Assembly: GCA_964424805.1 (NCBI GenBank)
Contig: CAYRKH010000003.1
Location: 1-64,000 of the forward strand
DNA length: 64,000 nucleotides
Source of the DNA: IDS-8 sp964424805
GTDB lineage: Bacteria > Pseudomonadota > Gammaproteobacteria > Steroidobacterales > Woeseiaceae
Direction: 5' to 3'
The notes beneath the pieces are model-generated. The model was not told where the DNA came from. It worked only from the letters and a program-made list of their open reading frames with translations, and did not search any database. The translations under genes were made by a program, and so were the position numbers. Shown in pieces: positions 58,281-64,000 of this stretch. Position 1 is the first letter of the stretch; each line of letters starts with the position of its first letter.

Positions 58281-59957
58281 ATGAAGCGGGTGCGCGTCGG
58301 TATTCTGCTGGACCGTTACCGTGTGCCCGCGTGGGCGCACCTGATGCTCGCGCGCATCGTGCAAAGCCAGCACACCGAGATCGTGCTCGTCGTCCTGAAC
58401 GAGACACCACGCACCCGGCCTTCGTTCGCGCACCGGCTCCGGACGCGATGGAAGCAGATACCGTCCAGGCTCGTTGGTCGTGTCCTGAAAGCCGCCGAGT
58501 TGCGTTTAATGGAGCGCGTGCATTGTGAGCACGACGCCTTCGCTCCCACGGACCTGGAGCCGTTGTTGCAGGACGTTCCGGTCGTGCGCGTGCGCCCGAT
58601 CCAGAAGCGATACTCGGATTACCTGGACGATGCCGATATCGCCACGATCGCGGGTTACAAGCTCGACGTGCTGGTGCGCCTGGGGTTCAGGGTGTTGCGA
58701 GGCGCCATTCTCACGGTCGCGCGTCACGGCGTCTGGTCGTATCACCATGGCGATTACCGCGTGAATCGAGGCGGCCCGGCGGGCTTCTGGGAGGCCATGG
58801 AGTCATGGCCGGAGACGGGAACGGTGCTGCAGAGGCTGACCGAGGACCTCGATGGCGGGGTGATCCTCTACCAGTCCTGGTCGCTGACCAGCGATCGCTC
58901 CATTACGCTCAACAACAATGCACGTTACTGGACCTCCGCTTCATTCCTGCCGCGCGTGCTGGACCGGCTCGCGACGGTGGGGGACGAGCGGTTCCTGGAG
59001 GACGTCGAGCGCAGGAACGTGGCGCCGGTTTTCTATTCCCGCAGGCTCTACACCAGGCCCGGCAACGCGAAGCTGGCCAGCCTGCTGGCTCGCAAGCTCG
59101 CGGAGAAGCTGGCGCGCCGCCTGTCGCGGAAGCTCTATTTCGAGCAGTGGTGCCTGCTCTACGCCATGCACGAGGACATTGCGACGTCGCTCCGGCGTTT
59201 CAGGAGGATCGTGCCCGCGAAAGATCGCTTCTGGGCAGACCCGAACGTGACCTGGGAAGACGGCACCTGGTACATCTTTATCGAAGAGTTTCCGTACGCC
59301 TCGAGGAAAGGCCACATCTCGCTTTTGACCATGGATCGTGACGGCCGGTACAGCGGGCCGGTGACCGTGATCGAGGAGCGTCATCACCTGTCCTATCCGT
59401 TCGTGTTCACGCACGGGGGCGCGATGTACATGCTTGCCGAAGCCGGCGAGGCTCGCGCGGTGCCGCTCTACAGGTGTGTCGACTTTCCGTTGAAATGGGA
59501 GTTCGAGAAGAACCTGCTCGAGGGCATCTACGCCGTCGACCCGACCCTGCTTTACCACGGCGGCCGGTGGTACCTGTTCCTCGGGGTTGCGGAGAACCCG
59601 GGCGCGTCGCCTTCGCAGGAGTTGTTCCTGTACTCCGCCGACGACCCGGTCTCCGGGACGTGGGTCCCGCATCCGTTGAACCCGGTGGTCTCCGACGTGC
59701 GTTCGGCGCGGCCGGCTGGTCGTATCCTCGAGCGGAAGGGAGAGCTGTTCCGTCCGAGCCAGGATTGCAGCCAACGCTACGGGCGCGGCGTGGCGCTCAA
59801 CCGGATCGTCGCCATCAGCGACACGGACTATCGTGAAGAAAGGGTCGGCTCGATCGAACCGAGCTGGAGCGACGACGTGCGCGGCGTGCATACGCTTTCG
59901 CATGCGCACCAGCTGACGGTGATGGACGCGAACCTGCGGAGAAGCAGGTTCCGGTGA
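58281..59957 (+). CDS. Formyltransferase-like domain fused to GINT1-type beta-propeller domain
   Basis: 558 residues. The N-terminal third resembles a formyltransferase: LDVLVRLGFRVLRGAILTVARHGVWSYHHGDYRVNRGGPAGFWEAM, then TGTVLQRLTEDLDGGVILYQ; the G-D and E-D-L-D-G motifs match, with HHGDY in place of H-P-S-L-L. The C-terminal half (from about 320: DRFWADPNVTWEDGTWYIFIEEF, YPFVFTHGGAMYMLAEAG, YAVDPTLLYHGGRWYLFLG, NPVVSDVRSARPAGRI) is like the N-terminal domain of plant glucosamine inositolphosphorylceramide transferase 1, a GH43-like fold. It may formylate or sense a glycan substrate. The combination is known in bacteria but not explained. Confidence 0.78.
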   Translation: MKRVRVGILLDRYRVPAWAHLMLARIVQSQHTEIVLVVLNETPRTRPSFAHRLRTRWKQIPSRLVGRVLKAAELRLMERVHCEHDAFAPTDLEPLLQDVPVVRVRPIQKRYSDYLDDADIATIAGYKLDVLVRLGFRVLRGAILTVARHGVWSYHHGDYRVNRGGPAGFWEAMESWPETGTVLQRLTEDLDGGVILYQSWSLTSDRSITLNNNARYWTSASFLPRVLDRLATVGDERFLEDVERRNVAPVFYSRRLYTRPGNAKLASLLARKLAEKLARRLSRKLYFEQWCLLYAMHEDIATSLRRFRRIVPAKDRFWADPNVTWEDGTWYIFIEEFPYASRKGHISLLTMDRDGRYSGPVTVIEERHHLSYPFVFTHGGAMYMLAEAGEARAVPLYRCVDFPLKWEFEKNLLEGIYAVDPTLLYHGGRWYLFLGVAENPGASPSQELFLYSADDPVSGTWVPHPLNPVVSDVRSARPAGRILERKGELFRPSQDCSQRYGRGVALNRIVAISDTDYREERVGSIEPSWSDDVRGVHTLSHAHQLTVMDANLRRSRFR

Positions 59958-59961
59958 CGGC

Positions 59962-60738
59962 TCAGGGATTGCGGCCCGTGGCGGCAATCTTCTTGGTCAG
60001 CACCTTGACGTCCTTGGCGTACAGTTTGAACAGGATCTTCACCACGAGGTCGATCGCGCCCGTGACGGCGAGCCCGATGTAGTTCATCGGGTTCTTCCAA
60101 AAGACGTAGAGCTTCAGCGGGTGGATCTTCACGTCCTCGAAGCCGCCGAGTGACATGATCTGCGCGAGGCTGAACTCCGTCACCGTGTAGAAGTGGTCGA
60201 TGTTGTGCGCGAGGTTCTCCGAGCCGTAGACCGGATGGGCGCCGTTCATCGCGTAGACCACGAGCAGGCCGCCCTTGCGCAGGGACTGGCGGCACAGCTT
60301 CAGGAAGGCGATCGATTCGTCCAGCGTCAGGTGGTTGAGCTCCTGTTCCGCGACGATGACGTCGTAGGCGTCCGGGTGCCTTGCCACGTGCTCGAAGCCG
60401 CGCTCGACGCGGCACCTCAGGTGCCGCTTCTCCGCGTAGGCGATCTTGTCCGGGAAGGAGTCGATGCCGAGGACGTTCTTGTAGCCTGCTTCCGACAGCG
60501 TTTTGACGAGGTAGCCGGGACCGCAGCTCACGACGAGGATGTCGGCGTTCTTGTCCTCCGGCATCAGGGGGAGGAAGTTGGCCTTGTAATAGGCGTCGAA
60601 CTTCGCGTAGCCGCTCTCGATGTCGTCCGGCGCCTGCCAGAAGGAGTCGAAGGGCTCGAGCTTGGCCGCGAGCGCTTCCGAGGAGAGGGCGGCGGTTTGG
60701 GGGGCGGTTCTTCTCGTAGTGTCGGCGGTTACGACCAT
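59962..60738 (-). CDS. SAM-dependent methyltransferase (class I)
   Basis: 258 residues from ATG 60738 with GGAG upstream. The SAM-binding loop ILVVSCGPGYLVKTLSEAGYKNVLGID and post-I acid IDSFPDKIAYAEKR are clear; EQELNHLTLDESIAFLKL covers motif II/III. The last 50 residues have a hydrophobic stretch (MNYIGLAVTGAIDLVVKILF), so it may sit on the membrane. Substrate unknown; a sugar or lipid carrier of the EPS is possible. Convergent with the formyltransferase-like gene, five bases apart. REPs lie upstream. Confidence 0.85.
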   Translation of the reverse strand: MVVTADTTRRTAPQTAALSSEALAAKLEPFDSFWQAPDDIESGYAKFDAYYKANFLPLMPEDKNADILVVSCGPGYLVKTLSEAGYKNVLGIDSFPDKIAYAEKRHLRCRVERGFEHVARHPDAYDVIVAEQELNHLTLDESIAFLKLCRQSLRKGGLLVVYAMNGAHPVYGSENLAHNIDHFYTVTEFSLAQIMSLGGFEDVKIHPLKLYVFWKNPMNYIGLAVTGAIDLVVKILFKLYAKDVKVLTKKIAATGRNP

Positions 60739-60760
60739 TTCTCGTTCTCCGTTTTCATGC

Positions 60761-61087
60761 GTAGGAGCGCGCACCGCGCGCGATGCCACGGCCGCGGGCA
60801 TCAGCATCGCGCGCANNNNNNNNNNNNNNNNNNNNNNNNNNNNNNNNNNNNNNNNNNNNNNNNNNNNNNNNNNNNNNNNNNNNNNNNNNNNNNNNNNNNN
60901 NNNNNNNNNNNNNNNGTAGGAGCGCGCACCGCGCGCGATGCCACGGCCGCGGGCATCAGCATCGCGCGCAATGCGCGCTCCTACAGGTTTCGGCACATAG
61001 CCATCGGTGCTCGCCGTGTAGGAGCGCGCACCGCGCGCGATGCCACGGCGGCGGGCATTAGCATCGCGCGCAATGCGCGCTCCAACA
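60761..61087. repeat. REPIN cluster (contains an assembly gap)
   Basis: Forward REP at 60761-60789, then an inverted copy cut by the gap at 60816; after the gap a forward REP at 60916-60944 and an inverted one at about 60959-60985; a further pair at 61017-61046 and 61061-61087. The spacer GGCCGCGGGCATCAG or GGCGGCGGGCATTAG is conserved, so at least two REPIN copies are tandem here, in the 367 bases between the methyltransferase and epimerase genes. Confidence 0.88.
60816..60915. other. Assembly gap (100 N) in a REP cluster
   Basis: Exactly 100 N; REP sequence on both sides. The true number of REPIN copies and any intervening DNA are unknown. Confidence 0.97.
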
Positions 61088-61106
61088 GTTTCAGACGGCG
61101 CAGGTT

Positions 61107-62111
61107 TCACAGCCATCGGTGCTCCCGATACCAATCCGCGGTCTGGCGGGCGCCGTCGGTGAACGTGCGTTGCGGCGGCAGGTCGAGCAGCGCATCGCGC
61201 CGTTCCGTCGAGAACCCCAGGCTCTTGCGGAAGAAGTCGAGGCGGCGGCGGTGCAGGGGCGGCTGGATGCCGGCGCGGCCCATCGTCGACTCCATGGCGC
61301 CGGCGGCGAGCATCAGCGGCGTCATGGGCACGTTCCAGCGGCTCAGGCGTGTGCCTACCGCCGCGGCGATGCTCTCGCACATTTCCTTGGTCGAGATGGC
61401 GTCGTCGCCGCCCAGGATCACCGGTTCGCCTGCAGCGTCGGGGGTATCGAGCAGCCGCTCGATCGCGAGCGCGAGGTCGTCCACGTGCACCGGCTGGTGC
61501 AGGTTCGCACCGTTGCCCACCAGCCAGAAGCGCCCCTTGCCTATCCCGGAGTACAGCTTCAGCAGGCGCCGGTCCCACGGACCGTAGGTTTCGCCGATGC
61601 GGCCGATGAACACCGCCATCCGCCGGGTTTCCTGCTCCTGCTCCTCCCCGAGCATCGTCTCCGCGGCTGCTTTCGAGCGCCCGTAGGCGTTGTCGGGCGC
61701 GAGCGGGGTGCGCTCGTCGATCCTCGCGCCGTTGGCCACGCCGTAGACGCCGATCGAGCTCGCGTAGAAGAAGCGGCGGACCCCCTGCGCGGCGGCTTGC
61801 CGTACGAGCTCGCGGGTGGCGTTGACGTTCACGCGCGTGAAGTAGTCGTCGCTCACGTTTGCCTCGTGCTGCGCGGCGGCCAGGTGGATGACCGTGTCGG
61901 CATCGCGGCAGGCCTCTTCCATCTTCTCCGGGGACGAAAGGTCCGCCAGGAGCAGCGGCACGCCGGCGCTTTGCAGCGCCGCCGCACGCTCTTCCTCCAC
62001 CTCGCTCCGTACCATGCCGGTGGCGGTGACCTCGTGCCCCTTGCCGTGCCACAGCTCCGCCAGCCGGCAGCCGATGAAGCCCGTGGCACCTGTGATCAGC
62101 GTCCGCGGCAT
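61107..62111 (-). CDS. NAD-dependent epimerase/dehydratase (extended SDR)
   Basis: 334 residues. TLITGATGFIGCRLAELW (GxxGxxG), SSIGVYG with the YGRSK active-site Tyr/Lys, and HQPVHVDDLALAIERLL in the substrate domain. A typical sugar-nucleotide or 3-beta-hydroxysteroid-dehydrogenase-like SDR. It overlaps the GlpD-like gene by 16 bases and the two form a minus-strand unit. Reaction unknown; could act on a sugar-1-phosphate derivative or on a lipid. The 3' end, including the last few codons, is duplicated in the REP cluster just downstream. Confidence 0.88.
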   Translation of the reverse strand: MPRTLITGATGFIGCRLAELWHGKGHEVTATGMVRSEVEEERAAALQSAGVPLLLADLSSPEKMEEACRDADTVIHLAAAQHEANVSDDYFTRVNVNATRELVRQAAAQGVRRFFYASSIGVYGVANGARIDERTPLAPDNAYGRSKAAAETMLGEEQEQETRRMAVFIGRIGETYGPWDRRLLKLYSGIGKGRFWLVGNGANLHQPVHVDDLALAIERLLDTPDAAGEPVILGGDDAISTKEMCESIAAAVGTRLSRWNVPMTPLMLAAGAMESTMGRAGIQPPLHRRRLDFFRKSLGFSTERRDALLDLPPQRTFTDGARQTADWYREHRWL

Positions 62112-63889
62112 GCGAGGTCCAGTTCATCCGCGTCCGGCAGGGTAAGGGCAGCGGCGCAGGGCTCGGAGATCCGGCCGGCATGCGAGGCCGTCGGGAAACG
62201 GCTGATGACGGCCTCCAGTTCCTGCTGCCGGCGCTGGCAGGACCAGCCGAGCCGCTCCCCCATGAAGTCCGCGCAGGCCTGCAGCACGTCCTTGCCGGGA
62301 TTGCCCGCGGCGCCGAGGGGAGTACGGCGGAATACCACGTCCGCGAGCGTCTGCGCCATCTCGTTCTCGATCGCCTCCTCGATCTGCACGCCGAGGATCT
62401 CGCCGCCGTGGATCCGCGCCAGCGTCCCGTCGGCATGGCCGCGCTCGGCCACCCGCAGCGCCTCGCTGCCGTAGAGGGACGCCAGCTCGTGCGCGAGGCA
62501 CTCGCCGTCCTCGCGCGTCAGGCGGTCGCGCAGGTCGCCTTCCAGCGTGGCGAAGTCGTCGAGGTTGCCGCCGACGAGCGGCACGGTCGCCGAATCCGGT
62601 ACCGCACCGCTGCGCCTGAGCTTGCGGTCGACGATGTCGATCGCTTTCGATGCATCGCCGCGCGCCATCGTGTGGCGCACGCCGATCAGCGTGACCAGGC
62701 CGTCCAGGCCGTGCACCGCGGCGCTGTCGACCAGGTGCGAGCGCTTGCCGAACTCCAGCGCTTCACCCGTCTCGTCGCTGTCACCGAACGGTACCAGGCC
62801 GGCGTTCACCAGGCGGACGTCTTCACGGCGGATCGCCATGGAGGCGAGGGACGAGTTGAACTCCCCGAGAAGCCGTTCCATCTCCGGCTCCGACACCTCG
62901 ATGGCATCCGGTCCCTTGCGGTACACGATGTGCCAGACGCCGATCAGCCGCCGGCCCCGCCACGGCACCACGAACAGGTGGCGCGCGCCGCGCCCGATCT
63001 TCTGGCCGCGGTCCACGGAGCGGCCCTGCACGGCGAGCGCGTATTCCGGCTCCGGTGCGCCGTCGATCACCAAGGCGGTGTCGCGCGAATACACGCCCGC
63101 TTTCGGGATGGTGAGCGCCGGCCCGCCCTGCAGCAGCCGCTCGGCCCAAGGCCCGGCGGCGTTGATCACGACCCGGCTGCCGATCTCGAATTCCTCGCCG
63201 GTCAGGCGATCGCAGGCGACGACGCCGTTGATGCTGTCGCCACCGCGGATGAGCGACTGCGCTTCGACGTAGTTGAGCGCGACCGCGCCGCGCGCGACGG
63301 CCGACATCACGAACGCGAGCACCAGGCGTGGCGGGTGGTACATCTGCGCATCGCTGAAGACCGCGGCGCCGGTAAGGCCTTCGCGGTCGAGGCCGTCGAA
63401 GCGGCGCAGCACTTCGCTCCGGCTCATGAAGCTCGCCCGCGGTATGCGCCGGCTCGCGTCGCGGATGCCGCGGTTGCGGCCGAGGGTCAACGCGTCGTAG
63501 GCGAGGAAACCGGCGCCCAGGAGCTCCTTGCCCCGGCGGCCGTGATCGTAGGTGGGCATCGCCACCGGTCGGGGTCGCACCAGGTGCGGTGCGATGCGGA
63601 GCAGGGCGCTGCGCTCGGCGCAGGAAGCGCGCAGGCGCGGGAGATCGAGATGCTGCAGGTAGCGGATGCCGCCGTGTACGAACTTGAACGAGTTCGCCGA
63701 GGTGCCGGAGGCGAAATCGTGTGCCTCGAGCAGCACCACCGAATAGCCGCGCAGCGCCGCCTCCCACGCCGCGCAGGCGCCGAACGCGCCGCCGCCGATG
63801 ACGGCGACGTCGAATTGCTGTCCGCGGATTGCGTCTGGGTCTCTGAGCAAAGGAGTGTCCGTGTAGGGGCCCGTGCCACGGGCAAACAC
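62096..63889 (-). CDS. FAD-dependent glycerol-3-phosphate dehydrogenase/oxidase (GlpD-like)
   Basis: 597 residues from GTG 63889. FAD motif FDVAVIGGGAFGACAAWEAALRG, then DFASGTSANSFKFVHGGIRYLQHLD, the GlpA/GlpD signature, VVINAAGPWAERLL, HLFVVPWRGRRLIGVWHIVY and LIGVRHTMARGDASKAID. The C-terminal domain (LYGSEALRVAERG..., EIEEAIENEM region) is also GlpD-like, but 597 residues is longer than the usual 500-540. It would oxidise sn-glycerol 3-phosphate at the inner membrane and may supply or drain glycerol phosphate linked to EPS. The start is not strongly supported; TTG 63850 is an alternative. Confidence 0.87.
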   Translation of the reverse strand: MFARGTGPYTDTPLLRDPDAIRGQQFDVAVIGGGAFGACAAWEAALRGYSVVLLEAHDFASGTSANSFKFVHGGIRYLQHLDLPRLRASCAERSALLRIAPHLVRPRPVAMPTYDHGRRGKELLGAGFLAYDALTLGRNRGIRDASRRIPRASFMSRSEVLRRFDGLDREGLTGAAVFSDAQMYHPPRLVLAFVMSAVARGAVALNYVEAQSLIRGGDSINGVVACDRLTGEEFEIGSRVVINAAGPWAERLLQGGPALTIPKAGVYSRDTALVIDGAPEPEYALAVQGRSVDRGQKIGRGARHLFVVPWRGRRLIGVWHIVYRKGPDAIEVSEPEMERLLGEFNSSLASMAIRREDVRLVNAGLVPFGDSDETGEALEFGKRSHLVDSAAVHGLDGLVTLIGVRHTMARGDASKAIDIVDRKLRRSGAVPDSATVPLVGGNLDDFATLEGDLRDRLTREDGECLAHELASLYGSEALRVAERGHADGTLARIHGGEILGVQIEEAIENEMAQTLADVVFRRTPLGAAGNPGKDVLQACADFMGERLGWSCQRRQQELEAVISRFPTASHAGRISEPCAAALTLPDADELDLACRGR

Positions 63890-64000
63890 ACTGCCGGCGC
63901 CGCAGCGGCGTCGACGTGAAGAATTCAGGGGAGTTCTTGCTTGTAGAGGGCGCCGGAAGAGTTCCCGGGACCGGTGCCGGGCATTGTAGCGGAATTCCGC

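Noticed and set aside
63861..63882. Another REP (TGTAGGGGCCCGTGCCACGGGC)
   Set aside because: It begins TGTAGG and has a hairpin, but the GCGCGC core is absent and it lies in the predicted coding start of the GlpD-like gene; too weak to call.
62180..63919. 579-codon plus-strand frame opposite the GlpD-like gene
   Set aside because: Arg/Ala/His-rich shadow of the real minus-strand FAD enzyme.

Overview
The window is most of an exosortase A (XrtA)/PEP-CTERM exopolysaccharide (EPS) locus from a high-GC Gram-negative bacterium. It is probably a gammaproteobacterium: exosortase, lipoproteins, Tat substrates, an outer-membrane beta-barrel, and short palindromic REP elements. I cannot place it more finely. 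Two runs of exactly 100 N (3561-3660, 60816-60915) sit inside REP clusters and are scaffold gaps.

Layout. (1) 1-13732, + strand: the XrtA core. It holds a TIGR03016-type outer-membrane protein, an XrtA polysaccharide deacetylase, a FemAB-like protein, an asparagine-synthase-type amidotransferase, exosortase A fused to EpsI, three GT4 glycosyltransferases, a second amidotransferase and a second deacetylase. (2) 13.8-46.5 kb: a REP-free block, visibly more AT-rich in its middle, bounded by single REPs. It carries a Cys-less amidotransferase, a GT2, an acyl carrier protein plus exosortase-A hydrolases 2 and 1, two Tat-exported surface proteins, two acyl/aminoacyl transferases, a TPR protein, further glycosyltransferases, an O-antigen-ligase/Wzy-type polymerase, a Wzx flippase, a fourth amidotransferase, a hexapeptide acyltransferase and an SGNH-like protein. 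It also has an ACP/AMP-ligase/NAD-synthase-like operon, a pyruvyltransferase, and a CDP-sugar operon (C-methyltransferase, FG-GAP lipoprotein, epimerase, DUF4910, RfbF-like, PIG-L). (3) 46.5-64 kb: a second Wzx flippase, a sugar dehydrogenase/cytochrome lipoprotein, the exosortase-A PLP decarboxylase and acyl-CoA ligase, a REP array, an FAD oxidoreductase, a PEP-CTERM protein, two Ig/FN3-like lipoproteins, a formyltransferase-like fusion, a methyltransferase, an epimerase and a GlpD-like dehydrogenase.

Working together: nucleotide sugars (RfbF-type, epimerases, C-methyltransferase) feed many glycosyltransferases on the cytoplasmic face. Repeat units are decorated (amidotransferases, acyl/ACP modules, pyruvyltransferase, deacetylases), flipped by Wzx, joined by the Wzy-like protein, and exported through components partly outside the window. 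Exosortase A would process PEP-CTERM proteins such as the one at 55205. Regulation visible in sequence: a near-perfect sigma-54 promoter before the PEP-CTERM gene, two CRP-type sites, a shared promoter-like element, and REP elements that touch or enter coding sequences.
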